The translations under genes and the position numbers were made by a program. Positions 48,152-61,152 of a stretch of 64,000 nucleotides of DNA are shown piece by piece. Position 1 is the stretch's first letter. Each line of letters starts with the position of its first letter. A model generated the notes under the pieces. That model worked only from the letters and a program-made list of their open reading frames with translations, had not been told where the DNA came from and made no database searches. Source of the DNA: Spisula solida (taxonomy: Eukaryota; Mollusca; Bivalvia; Venerida; Mactridae); assembly GCA_947247005.1 (NCBI GenBank), contig OX365955.1:3234001-3298000 (forward strand). Direction: 5' to 3'.

Positions 48152-48231
48152 CGAATTTTATTTCACTGAGTGATCACAGAAGTCAATTTTTCATCAAAAT
48201 TTAATTTTCTGTGATCATGAGTGAAATAGAA
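48152..48231. repeat. Inverted repeat after the 39-bp array
   Basis: gaattttatttcactgagtgatcacagaa pairs with ttctgtgatcatgagtgaaatagaattt, loop about 25 bp. Confidence 0.75.
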
Positions 48232-49382
48232 TTTGAGATTTTAACAAAAATCTACAAATTTTCTGTTTATTCTTCAATTTCTTGTAAAATTGTTCATCAA
48301 CTGGCCTAATTAAGTTGAAATTAGAATATCACAATGTAACAATCATGGTGTCATAATGACATATGTAATGCATGATTTGAAGCCGGTTTTTTCTCTGTAC
48401 AGTACTGGAACCAGCTACACAAACAGTGAAACAAAAAGTTCTTTTCATTGTTATTTCTCTATAATCCATTGACATCATATAATAAATATATACTCAACAA
48501 GATAACCAATGATCGCTTCCGTGACCTAGGGGTAGGAATGAGTTACAAAAACACTTAACCATTTAACCAATTAAAGACCATCCCTTTCATTAATTTTAAA
48601 TTCTGGAATCCAGACTGAAGTTGTATAGTATTTGGAAACACTGAATTCGGACATAACTTGATGAGGCATAATTTTATCCACTCCAATCATATTTATTAAG
48701 CCTTAGTTGTTAGACATTTCTAATGTTGGTAGCTGCATAACTAATCTACACTCTCAGATATTACATACCAACGTCGTCACTATAATATCAGTTATTATGC
48801 AACAATTACATGCAAATATTCCTCTATTATATATGAATTATTGACAATATATCATGCCCAGTATATCAAGCATACATTGTCAGCAGTATAAGTGAGGTAT
48901 GATGACAATAATGCTGTAGTTATCTATGGGGATACATATTAGATGTTTTATTCATTGTTTTGATATCATGATAATCTCATATAATTGCTCAGCCTTCAGT
49001 TTGGTACAAAAAATTATTACATCAGATATAAGAACATCAGTCTCATATAAATATAAGTGACGCTATGACTGTGGATGGTTAACCATCAATTTTGATGAAC
49101 AGTCTATTGTCGCTCTATTTTATATCCCAACAATTCTGAAGAACGGTTTCCAGCAACTGTAAGACCCTGCAGCGATTTTTTGGGGCTATTTTTAGGGCCG
49201 AATACAAAGCAAAATAACCTCCATTTTTCCCAAAAAGTCATAATTTTTTTCCCAAAGACAATGCATATTTCCCCCTTTTAGTTTTGTTCAGGCTGGTCGA
49301 AAAGCAATTAATGGTATGGCTGTTTTAAAGTCAACACAATAGATTTTTAAACTTGCAAAAGTTACTGCCCCTGCGAAATGTG
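48232..49382. other. AT-rich sequence, nothing recognised
   Basis: No exon, RNA gene or repeat end supported. Confidence 0.4.
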
Positions 49383-50945
49383 GTTCATGATTTCATGAAC
49401 ACTTCACACCAATCAAGAACTGTTCATGAATAGGCCTTGATCAGTTCTTGAAATGAGTTCATGAACTTTTGGACATGAACTGATCTTAAAGTGAGTTCAT
49501 GAACTGTTGATGAAATATTGATGCACATTTGGAAGTTCATTAAGTGTTCTTGATCTAGCCATAAAAATTACCTGATGAACATTTCATTAACTATTATTTC
49601 TAGACTGTTCTTAAACCTTCACTGAACTGTTCAACAATTAATTCATGAAAAGTTCTTGAAGTGTTCATGAAACATGACCTCCTGTCACATGTTGACAACA
49701 TCACAGCTTTTCAAAATGGCTGCCAGCAATGGCATGTGCTGATGTTTTGACAAATTTTAATGGGTGTTTTTATCTAAATGAGTGATCTTATAAAAGGTAA
49801 GTTGCAGACTTTAACATGTCAAGTTTAAAAGTATCTTGTGTGTCTAATATGTAATTATAAGAATAGTTGTTCAATAGTTGTTCAAACTAAAAATATAGAA
49901 AAAACAAATTAGGAAGTGGGTGGGGTACGCTTAGCATGAGGTTTCAAGAATTTTTTAATGTGTTCATGATCATAATGTGAACAGAAAATCATGCTGCAAA
50001 GGTACAAAAGGTAGCTAAACAATTATTCTGATTGAGGAAAATAATGGCAATGATGAAAATACAATGTTCCAGTAAGTTTCATCTGATATTCAGGCAAGTA
50101 GTTCATCCTTCAGCTATATTCCCAGTTTGCAACTTTTGTGAACATGAACATACATGTAAATTGATTCTTTTTTTAATTTTGAAATATCATGAGTCAATCA
50201 TTGTATCCATAATATATTTACTATTTAAAAACACATGTTTGTTTGACTGTGTCTTCATGCACACAATAGAGCTTCATTTAATGCACTTTTATACACTTAA
50301 GTTTATTTCATGGGTTGTTTATGAATACATTTGGAATCTGGGCCCCTTGGATAAAAAACCAGGTCATTAGGTCAAATCTTATAAAAACCTTGTGACAGAC
50401 ATTCTTGTTACCTGGAGTTTTCACATTTTCAGCAGTAAGAGTTTAGTTTGAAAAGTACATGAAAAGTTTTAGACTATCATGAACTCTTAAGAACTCGAGT
50501 GCATGAACGGTTCATGTCCAGTTCCTGAAGTGCAAATGAGACAATGAAATTTAGTTTGATAATAATTCTTGAACAGTTCTTTGATATGAAAAGTTCATGA
50601 ACAGTTCATGAACTTCAATGTTCATGATCAGTGCAAGATCAAATATTCATGAACGGAATAAGGACAGTTCAAGAATGGATAATATCATGAACATATCAAG
50701 GACTTTTCTTGATTGCAACTTCAAGGATTGATAAAGTACTTTCGGTGGTGAACTATTCATAAACAGTTCATGAATAGTTCATAAACAAATGTTCATCAAT
50801 GCTTCAAAGACAGTTCATGAACTGTTTTTTTCATGAATGTATGAAGGATTTGTCTCATTTGCACTTCAGGAATTTATAAAGAACTTTTCATGAAGTTTGA
50901 ATATGAACTGTTCATGAATAATTCAAGAATTGTTCGTGAACATGA
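49383..50945. repeat. Field of GTTCATGAAC palindromes in two clusters
   Basis: The self-complementary decamer GTTCATGAAC and near forms (tcatgaacag, ttcaagaa) recur dozens of times at 49383-49680 and 50450-50945, at irregular spacing and in ordinary sequence between. Not a tandem array. Confidence 0.75.
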
Positions 50946-52610
50946 GTAACTGTACTTTCCATAGGGGTACATATGACTTAAGTATTATCAGTAGAAAATA
51001 GCAAAATATGAACAATTTTAACCAAACAAATAATTTTTAATAATTCCCAATTTGGCAAATTGTCACGCTAAAATTTCACAATTCTATAGGTGCATGCTGT
51101 TTTATTTTGTTCAGGAATATTCACTGCCCTGTCAGGAACAGTTTATAATCAATCCTGATGATATTTTTATACAGTCAGTAGAACCTGAGTCTGTGGGAAC
51201 CAGGGAACCATCCAAGAGGACTGAAAATGCTTCAATTGTTTTATTGGGTTTTTATGCAGTTTTTCAATAATATTTCAGTTATTAACATACTTGTCTGATC
51301 AGTTTAAATCTGATGTGTTTTCATGTACATGTAGCCAGTTAATCTTCAAATGTAGGGGGTTGGTTTGAAATCTCACTACAAGTAACATGCACAGAAGAAA
51401 ATGACAAAAAGTAACCGGTAAGCTGCGATGATGATGTTCAATCAAAGCACTGAGAGTACTCCTGGGAGGCGATCTGGTTGCTGCTACTAAAGCTTAAACC
51501 GACTTTACACGTTTAATGTTTGTTTTCTTACTGCTGATCTTGTCTTGAATGTGACTATATAGGCATGTTGGGTATCTAAATCATTGTTAAAATGTGCATA
51601 TTAATTCATATGTAATACGTGTATTAAATGCATATATCAAAAGTGGCTTTAAAATAATACTACGCGCCTATTTATCAGATTCTACAATACCGTCTTGTAA
51701 TCACTTCCCTCACAGCATGAGACAGTCTATAGAAAGCGGCTAGCTAGTACAGCGACACCATATGATTGCATAACAGTACTTTGCAGACCGTATACGATTC
51801 ATTGATAAAACCATCACTTGACCGTAGTCTGAAGTTTCTAAAAATAGCTTTACAGCCGGGACACGTCATTTTCGTACTGTGAAACAAGTTCGGTATCGGC
51901 CGGTGTAGTGATTTTTTTGCAAAAATATCGATTTAACGAACAGTTTCACAATAATTTTTGATCTTAGAATAAACAAATGTTGCTGATTGGCTTAAATCAG
52001 TTAAAACATTTGGAGAAACATATGTAGCAGTATTGGGAATGTTGACAGTTTCTGGAACTACTTGAATGCGGATTCACATAGCAGCCTGAAGGCGGTTAAT
52101 TTTGTATTAAGAAATGGACAATGGTAGTAATGAGAGGCTTAAACGCCTCCCAAAAAGCCAGTGAATTCTGACACCTACTGGCATGTTTAGATCTACATCC
52201 CTGCAAATGCCTACAAATTGTAAGATACTTAAGGAAATACTCAGCACAATATAAATGTTAGCATATATATATATATATGCAGTAATTTCAATATATAACA
52301 ATGCAGTCTAGTCAAACATGCTCCTATGTGATCCATGCCAAGTGAAATTTGAATATTACAAGAATTTGATTATAATTTATATCGCTACAAAATTTCAAAC
52401 TGGGTAATACGAAACTCTAGCTGCCACTCGCCAATTTTGTTGAGTACATACTACACATGAGTGAGTGATATTATATATTACAAGGATTACAAGCCCTGTA
52501 ATCGTATATTCTTGAAAGTTTCAAGAAAGGAAGAAGGAAGCAGAACAATCAGATAAACAACGGACAATGCTGCAGGCTCAGATCATCTAATGATGAAATC
52601 ACCAAACAAG
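50946..52610. other. No gene recognised
   Basis: AT-rich unassigned sequence; a TA run at 52264-52279. Confidence 0.4.
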
Positions 52611-52613
52611 GAT

Positions 52614-52911
52614 ATATATATACCGGTATATATATATATATATACAGGGCTACAGATAAGGTTTTAGTCCATTGGGTATTTTACCCCCGAGTTTCAATTT
52701 TGATTGGGTTTTGACAAATTTTAATTGGGTATTTAATAAAACTCAAATGGTAATTGATCTTTTTTGTACTGTTTTTCACAGTAACATCCTTTTCTATTTG
52801 GGTATGTCAGATTGTCTTTGCTTTTTCTTACTCCCTCCTCTCAAAATCTATTGGGTTTTTAAGAAAATTAATTGGGTAATTACCCCAATACGCAGCTTAT
52901 CTGTAGCTCTG

Positions 52912-52948
<37 letters not shown>

Positions 52949-52954
52949 ATACAC
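52614..52954. repeat. (TA)n microsatellite carrying a transposon
   Basis: TA runs at 52614-52644 and 52912-52952 flank the element at 52645. Confidence 0.9.
52645..52911. mobile_element. CAGGGCTACAGATAAG element, copy 2
   Basis: Close copy of 6610-6876 (same orientation, cttatctgtagctctg right end) inserted in a TA run, so the target duplication (tatata) cannot be told from the host repeat. Confidence 0.75.
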
Positions 52955-53104
52955 GTTGTCGAGGAGACAGTTTCCTTGGTGACCAGAGAGATAACAGTTT
53001 GACAAGACAGTAACATGACATAATTATGTTACATACAACAAATGTAGTTACACACAGTTACACTGTCCACCATGAATAAGTAAACAGATTCAAAATAAAC
53101 CTTT

Positions 53105-53586
53105 TGTCGGGTTAGCAGAGAAGGTTGGATACTGGGGGCTACACAATGTCTCGACACAGGTTAGCAGAGAAGGTTGGATACTGGGGGCTACACAATGTCT
53201 CGACACAGTTAGGTTAACAGAGAAGGTTGGATACTGGGGGCTACACAATGCCTCGACACAGTTAGGTTAGCAGAGAAGGTTGGATACTGGGGGCTACACA
53301 ATGTCTCGACACAGTTAGGTTAGCAGAGAAGGTTGGATACTGGGGGCTACACAATGTCTTGACACAGTTAGGTTAGCAGAGAAGGTTGGATACTGGGGGC
53401 TACACAATGTCTCGACACAGTTAGGTTAGCAGAGAAGGTTGGATACTGGGGGCTACACAATGTCTCGACACAGTTAGGTTAGCAGAGAAGGTTGGATACT
53501 GGGGGCTACACAATGTCTCGACACAGTTAGGTTAGCAGAGAAGGTTGGATACTGGGGGCTACACAATGTCTCGACACAGTTAGGTT
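53105..53586. repeat. 53-bp minisatellite, 9 copies
   Basis: Unit agaaggttggatactgggggctacacaatgtctcgacacagttaggttagcag, almost identical copies; followed by a C run of about 22 at 53612-53634. Confidence 0.95.
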
Positions 53587-53940
53587 ATTCAATATCTGTT
53601 TATCGGAGACAGGCCCCCCCCCCCCCCCCCCCCCGATTGATCCAGAAATTTTTCTCAGGGCCACACCCCCCCCTGACTCAAACCAGCTATTTTCTCATTA
53701 ATTATCATTACTATACCATATTTTATCTTATCTATATAGCCATTTTTCATGTAATTACGCATTCAAAAGTGCTGATAGAGGGTCCAAGCAGCTATTTGTC
53801 TTAGACGATTGTCCTTAGATCAGACAATTAGCACTGACAAACCAGTAAAAATATATATACGTCAAGGTAACTACATTTTTGCCAAAATTGAGGGGGTCTA
53901 CATATACCGGCTTCCTTATGAATGTTCATCTTAATACTAA

Positions 53941-54970
53941 CATAACAGATGGAGACTTTATTTCCTTCATCATAACAGATGGAGACTTTATTTCCTTCAT
54001 CATAACAGATGGGGACTTTATTTCCTTCATCATAACAGATGGGGACTTTATTTCCTTCATCATAACAGATGGGGACTTTATTTCCTTCATCATAACAGAT
54101 GGGGACTTTATTTCCTTCATCATAACAGATGGAGACTTTATTTCCTTCATCATAACAGATGGAGACTTTATTTCCTTCATCATAACAGATGGGGACTTTA
54201 TTTCCTTCATCATAACAGATGGAGACTTTATTTTCTTCATCATAACAGATGGGGACTTTATTTCCTTCATCATAACAGATGGAGACTTTATTTCCTTCAT
54301 CATAACAGATGGGGACTTTATTTCCTTCATCATAACAGATGGAGACTTTATTTCCTTCATCATAACAGATGGAGACTTTATTTCCTTCATCATAACAGAT
54401 GGGGACTTTATTTCCTTCATCATAACAGATGGAGACTTTATTTCCTTCATCATAACAGATGGGGACTTTATTTCCTTCATCATAACAGATGGAGACTTTA
54501 TTTCCTTCATCATAACAGATGGAGACTTTATTTCCTTCATCATAACAGATGGAGACTTTATTTCCTTCATCATAACAGATGGGGACTTTATTTCCTTCAT
54601 CATAACAGATGGAGACTTTATTTCCTTCATCATAACAGATGGGGACTTTATTTCCTTCATCATAACAGATGGGGACTTTATTTCCTTCATCATAACAGAT
54701 GGGGACTTTATTTCCTTCATCATAACAGATGGAGACTTTATTTCCTTCATCATAACAGATGGGGACTTTATTTCCTTCATCATAACAGATGGGGACTTTA
54801 TTTCCTTCATCATAACAGATGGAGACTTTATTTCCTTCATCATAACAGATGGGGACTTTATTTCCTTCATCATAACAGATGGGGACTTTATTTCCTTCAT
54901 CATAACAGATGGAGACTTTATTTCCTTCATCATAACAGATGGAGACTTTATTTCCTTCATCATAACAGAT
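53941..54970. repeat. 30-bp minisatellite, 34 copies, open in several frames
   Basis: Unit cataacagatggggactttatttccttcat. The unit is 30 nt with no stop in three of the frames, so frames of 377, 396 and 352 codons run through it on both strands. The only common variant is A or G at one site (gggg/ggag). No flanking gene structure, so these are not called as genes. Confidence 0.96.
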
Positions 54971-55429
54971 AGCAATATACTCAATTACACACAACACTCT
55001 CAAGAGAATTGAAAGCACAGCAGAAAAGAATTATGTACATTTGGGGCATTTTTTCTTGAAAAGATATGATTATTTTAGCATTAATACTCAAATTTTCACC
55101 AAGGCAAGTGCCTTAGTGTGCCTCTGCTTACAGTGTTAGCTACGGCATCAACAGTATTAGGAAAAAAACAAGTTAATTGTAGTCAAATAATACCAATTTG
55201 TTCACAGAGCTACCTGTATGTTTACATCCATTGTGGCCTGTAGGGTATATATAATCACACTACTGTACGCTGTACCATTGTGCCCACACATTAACTAGAA
55301 TTCCAATAAACAATTCGGCACATTCCCAAATCTATAAATTCAATCCACTGGCAAATACTGAACCATGATGTTAAGATTCTGCTGTTTAAATTAACACAGA
55401 CATTTAATGGTACCCTAAATCCTGCTTCA

Positions 55430-55860
55430 AGTTAAACGCTGTTTCTCAACATTTTTCTCGTTAATATATACAGTGACAGATCAGTGGTTCCATTTTACTC
55501 GGGAGTTAGGGGATTTGACCCTTGGCATTTCCTGAAAAGCCACATTGTGACCCTCAAGAATTTGGTTTGAACGGTCATTTACTCTTAAAACCATGGGTAT
55601 TTTGCCTTTAAAATGGTAAAATTTAGTAAAAAATATCAAAATGACCCTTCAGAAGCTAGTGGAACCCCTGCAGATTCACCTGATCAGTTTTCCTGGACTG
55701 TATCCTAACCAGCTTCCACAAAGAGACAGAAATGTCTCCACATGAGGGGCGAAAATCGATATTTATGTCAAATTTTCATCCAGGGGTATGACCAGCAGCA
55801 AACTGGAATCGAACCTGGTTAGAAATCCAGTACACTTAAATCACTGGACTGGACACCCCC
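55430..55860 (-). mobile_element. SINE copy split by a CAG...CTG element
   Basis: gctgtttctcaacatttttctcgtta at the left and ttttcctggactgtatcctaaccag...gaatcgaacctgg at the right are the two halves of the family seen whole at 38270; 55482-55670 sits between them. Confidence 0.55.
55482..55670. mobile_element. CAGTGGTTCCA...GGAACCCCTG element, 5-bp target duplication
   Basis: CAGAT on both sides (55477-55481, 55671-55675). 189 bp, hAT-type ends, non-coding. Confidence 0.75.
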
Positions 55861-56817
55861 TCCCCCCCTGTCTCTAGATCATAAATCAGTGGACTGGACA
55901 CCCCCCTCCCCCGTCTCTAGATCATAAATCACTGGACTGGACACCCCCCTCCCCCTGTCTCTAGATCATAAATCACTGGACTGGACACCCCCCTCCCCCC
56001 TGTCTCTAGATCATAAATCACTGGACTGGACACCCCCCCTCCCCCTGTCTCTAGATCATAAATCACTGGACTGGACACCCCCCCACTCTGTCTCTAGATC
56101 ATAAATCACTGGACTGGACACCCCCCCCCCCCACTCTGTCTCTAGATCATAAATCACTGGACTGGACACCCCCCTCCCCCTGTCTCTAGATCATAAATCA
56201 CTGGACTGGACACCCCCCCACTCTGTCTCTAGATCATAAATCACTGGACTGGACACCCCCCTCCCCCTGTCTCTAGATCATAAATAACTGGACTGGACAC
56301 CCCCCCCACTCTGTCTCTAGATCATAAATCACTGGACTGGACACCCCCCACTCTGTCTCTAGATCATAAATCACTGGACTGGACACCCCCCTCCCCCCTG
56401 TCTCTAGATCATAAATCACTGGACTGGACACCCCCCCCCTGTCTCTAGATCATAAATCACTGGACTGGACACCCCCCTCCCCCCTGTCTCTAGATCATAA
56501 ATCACTGGACTGGACACCCCCCTCCCCCCACTCTGTCTCTAGATCATAAATCACTGGACTGGACACCCCCCCCCACTCTGTCTCTAGATCATAAATCACT
56601 GGACTGGACACCCCCCCCTGTCTCTAGATCATAAATCACTGGACTGGACACCCCCCTCCCCCCTGTCTCTAGATCATAAATCACTGGACTGGACACCCCC
56701 CTCCCCCCTGTCTCTAGATCATAAATCACTGGACTGGACACCCCCCCCTGTCTCTAGATCATAAATCACTGGACTGGACACCCCCTCCCCCCCACTCTGT
56801 CTCTAGATCATAAATCA
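55840..56817. repeat. Minisatellite with variable C tract, about 20 copies
   Basis: Unit ctgtctctagatcataaatcactggactggacac followed by C6-C14 (often cccccctcccccc or ccccactctg). Unit length 44-54 because the C tract varies. Confidence 0.95.
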
Positions 56818-57077
56818 TTTAATGTGCCAAGAATCTTTTCAACAGCAAAATACATTCTCCAATTATTTGACAAACTCAGATACATTTATGTAAACACAAC
56901 ATTAAGCCATTTAGGTACATACATTATCTGTTAACACACACTGCGATAGTACATGTAATCATTCTGGTGTCAGTTTTCCACTATTTATATAACAGTAAAA
57001 TATATTGCATAAAATTAATTACAGTAGCAAAAATATCCTTGAGATCCAACACCATATCTTGTTGATAATATTCCTAG

Positions 57078-57595
57078 AAAACAATGTTAAACCGTACATT
57101 ACTATAAACAATGTTAAACTGTACATTACTATAAACAATGTTAAACCGTACATACTATAAACAATGTTAAACCGTACATTATCATAAACATTGTTAAACT
57201 GTACATTACTATAAACATTGTTAAACTGTACATTACTATAAACAATGTTAAACCGTACATTACTATAAACATTGTTAAACTGTACATTACTATAAACAAT
57301 GTTAAACCGTACATTACTATAAACATTGTTAAACCGTACATTACTATAAACAATGTTAAACCGTACATTACTATAAACAATTTTAAACCGTACATTACTA
57401 TAAACAATGTTAAACCGTACATTACTATAAACAATGTTAAACCGTACATTACTATAAACAATGTTAAACCGTACATTACTATAAACAATGTTAAACCGTA
57501 CATTACTATAAACAATTTTAAACCGTACATTACTATAAACAATTTTAAACCGTACATTACTATAAACAATTTTAAACTGTACATTTACCATAAAC
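57078..57595. repeat. 27-bp minisatellite, about 19 copies
   Basis: Unit taaaccgtacattactataaacaatgt with variants; a multiple of three, so long minus-strand frames pass through it. Confidence 0.95.
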
Positions 57596-57599
57596 AATA

Positions 57600-58674
57600 A
57601 AGCATATTATCCAAGTCTCGCCATAAAAATTATAATGCTATTGCTAATGAATATAATTATTTTTCAAAGAATTCTAAGGTGTTCTTTTGCAAATTTACAA
57701 CATCATTGTTGTAAAAGTGTCACATTTAAATGACGAAAGAAGAATTCTACACCAAGATACAATAAAGTTACTACAAGAGTAAAGAACTTAGATGTCATTT
57801 TAAAGCTCACAGAACAAATAAATCCATCTCACCTCAATGACGTGACACACAGTAGTATAAATGAATAAATTACGTATCAAATAAATGGATGCAAGCGACA
57901 CTAATATGGACCTTCAATCCGATAAATCATTAACGATTATTCCATCAATCATGCAACAACACACGACAAAACCTTCACGCTAAAAACAGCAGATCTTCTC
58001 AGATGACCTCAATTTTCTATCAACCAATCAGACGATGAGCGTATTGATTTTACGGCGACAATTTCAACAGCAGTGAGCATCATGTTCTGCATCAATGATA
58101 CAGCGAACTTAGGTGCCAGGCAACATACAATGGTAACTTATAGAAAACGGAGGTGAAGGCGTAAAAACTATGAATATATTTTTTCAATTTTCCAATAATA
58201 CCTGGAAATTTTGAAGCAGGAGATGTAACCGATCGATCAACAGTTATAGAATATGAACAGCTCTGTAACAAGTTATACACCTAACAACATAATTATTACT
58301 CTGGGCGACATTTAACCAACACATTCAACTTTATATTACTTGTCGTTGTTATATAAATTCCTGATTTATTAATGACTAATTCCGCTGCTGCATAATTTCC
58401 CAGCTTTAAGTTGACAATCTGAGACAGAGTCAGTCAAGTTATTGTACATGTATGTAATAGCATCAGGGTTTATATGTATCCCTCAAATTGAATATTGATC
58501 CTTAATTGAATTTCCAGAAAGTCGTATTTTTAACAAAGAATTCTGACTACAGAGCAATTTAAAAAAGTTCAATTATGTGAGTAAATTTTAATTAATTAAA
58601 TACGAGCAGAAAATAAGGATAAAATTCATTCAGATATTGATCTTAACTTACAGAGTCATACTCGCAGACGTTTT
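57600..58674. other. AT-rich sequence, nothing recognised
   Basis: A good donor-like CATTGAG|gtgag exists on the minus strand at about 57830, but no exon could be tied to it. Confidence 0.35.
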
Positions 58675-58828
58675 AAATAGAGAATAATAGGTTAGTGCCG
58701 TGGATGAAAAAGTTTATTTGGCAAGGCGGAAGAATTTATCGGGTGAGCCGTAGACGAATCCGATCATTTTCGCAGCCGAGCGGGATAAACTTTTACTTCA
58801 TTCATGGCACTAACCTATTACTCTATTT
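58675..58828. repeat. Foldback element, about 45-bp arms
   Basis: aaatagag-aataggttagtgcc...gatgaa...aagtttat pairs with gggataaactttta...ttcat...ggcactaacctattactctattt; CpG-containing loop. Confidence 0.75.
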
Positions 58829-58921
58829 ATGTAGTCGCTTAATCTGCTCAGTAAGTGGATCAAACTCGGGACTATATTGTTACTCTTTCATTTACTAGCG
58901 CTCAATGTCACGTTCGTTCCA

Positions 58922-58984
58922 TGACGTCACGATTAACAACGACGTCGGACATCTTGATAGTCGATGTGTAGACGTTATAGCTAG
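58922..58984 (+). promoter_or_regulatory. CRE octamer followed by a strong 5' splice-site match
   Basis: TGACGTCA at 58922-58929 followed 55 bases later by CTAG|gtaagt (58984 on). This could be a promoter and untranslated first exon of a plus-strand gene extending right, but no coding exon was recognised downstream. Confidence 0.2.
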
Positions 58985-58989
58985 GTAAG

Positions 58990-60676
58990 TTGAAGAAAAA
59001 AACCGATCAACCACCAGCTCAATTAGGATAGGAAAACTCACCCCCGGGTACGAAATTCCAACCAGTGACTCTCATATAACAAGTCTGTCAGATCACTGGT
59101 AAGGTGACGGATTATCACTAGTCACATGACCAGGTGACCGATTAAAGCTAAGTTTAATCGGCACCCTGTTAACTGGCAGAATTTGCCGGAAGTGACTGGA
59201 TAAAAATAAATAATAATTGAAATGACATAAATAATATTATTATAGTTTAACCTCTATAGAGTCGCACCCTTTGCAGGGCTTTTTTCTTTCTTTAGCAGGG
59301 GCTGTTAACAGGTGTCTTCCAGGCCCCTCAGAAAAACCCTTTAAAATCATGCGGATTTCCCATAGAATCATATTTAAATAAAGTTTTTCTTCACCTTTTG
59401 CAAAAAAAGTTATTTGGCCCCAAATTCAAAGAATTTTTAAGGCCCCTTCCCCTACTTTTGAAAAAAAAAGCCCTGCTTTGGGAGCTGCAAATATTGGGAA
59501 ATTTTGACAGTGTTGTTATAGAGTGGTTGTCGCTCTACAGAGGGCTGTGCAGAGAGCGGCTCTGAAGAGGTTGTACTGTACATATTCTGCAGTGTATATA
59601 GTACCGATATATATCCAACCCTAGTTACCCTACAACATTGTAATAGGCTACATAGTCATTCAACACTAAGATAAACAATCATTTCACAATATAAGACAAT
59701 CACTGTTTAAACCATTTAACCAATTATGAATAATATACAAACTTCTGCCAAAATTGTATCAAAATCTGCCAATTTAGATTACATACACAACATGCTTGAG
59801 TTTATCAAATTTTAACCAATTGCAAGACAAGACCAGGTATATACAAAGTTACATCCAAACTAGTGTTAATGATCACCAGCAACCAAAAACGAGTCTTACA
59901 AAACATCTCTTTTATCTGAGATCATGTTCAACCATATAATTCATATTTAACCTGTTCAGAGAGACCACCTACAAACAAAGACCAGTATTACAAAACCTGT
60001 CATCAAATATCTGTTTACTTTAGTAATTAGTAAACCTATTTTTCAACAGCAAACCGACTCATGTTGTAAACATGACATTATCCTGGGTGCATATATTAAA
60101 TTGTATAATAGTATAATTACTGCATGCAGTCATGAAGAATATATTTGGTCTGCTTTGGAGTCATTCAGACAATGTCCCGAAAAAAAATCAGATTTGTGCC
60201 GACAACTTTTCCACCAGAAACAGACCAATTTTCAGTTTTCAATTTTGTCAGATTCAAAAGGGTCCAAATTGTCTCCATTACTAGATACCATGTTATATTG
60301 TAACCATTCCAACAGGTGAACAGTATTTAATTTAAGTCATATAGAAACTACCCAGTGAAATTATTATGAATAATATGACACCTGACAAAGCAGCGAAAAA
60401 ATATTTGGTCAGACCCCCGCCCTCCCCTTAACTTCTGGATGGATCAGCAAATTATACACCTGATGAGAATGTAATATAACACATTAAGGCTGGTTTGCTG
60501 ATGTGTGTGCTTCTATCTAATACATTATGTAATATGTCAATCTAATAATTGTTCCTGAAGTTTTTGTCAATCCATTACCAGAGTTATACCAGGGGAATCT
60601 GCAGATATTCTGAAAGTTCTACCAGACAAAGTTATGCTTACTGTGACCTTGAGTTCCAACATACTTGTTTGATATT
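58990..60676. other. No gene recognised
   Basis: Unassigned; 59270-59480 contains gcagggctttttt...aaaaaaaagccctgc, a possible CAGGGCTTTTTT-ended inverted-repeat element (about 59274-59475). Confidence 0.35.
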
Positions 60677-61152
60677 CAGGGGTGTGGAATTCCTACTGGT
60701 ATGTCTGACTTGCCCAACTTAGGTTTTTTGCCTGCGGGCAAGTAGATTTTTCCATCCAGCTTGCCCACGGGCAAGTGCAAAATTATCATGAGAAAATAAT
60801 ATTAAGTGCCCTATTCTACCTAAACAAAGATGAATCCCTAAATTACTGACCAAAAATTATTTAATTAACAAACATTGAATTAAACCTAGTACATGTTGTA
60901 GTACTTGTACATGTACTCTAATCCTTGACAAGATAAATAAATTGAATACAATAAATGGAACTAAACGACTACAACAACGGATAAGTCATTAGTGTATCTA
61001 TTTATTTAAAGATACATGTAAATAAATGAAACTGAAAGTTTGCTGCTTTTTTGTGTTTTCCATGGGCAAGTAGATTTAGTTTCGAGGAAGTGGATTTTTC
61101 AGTCCAACTTGGCCCTGGACAAGTGGAAAATTTGAGAATTTCCACACCCCTG
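60677..61152. mobile_element. CAGGGGTGTGGAA...TTCCACACCCCTG element
   Basis: 13-bp perfect inverted ends with CAG/CTG. Interior has repeated cttgcccacgggcaagtg hairpins. No target duplication seen. Confidence 0.6.

Noticed and set aside
53828..55018. Long open frames of 396, 377 and 352 codons as repeat-protein genes
   Set aside because: They overlap on both strands within a 30-bp tandem array whose unit lacks stops; no splice, promoter or non-repeat domain supports coding.
57019..57597. 192- and 147-codon minus-strand frames
   Set aside because: Periodic translation of the 27-bp minisatellite.
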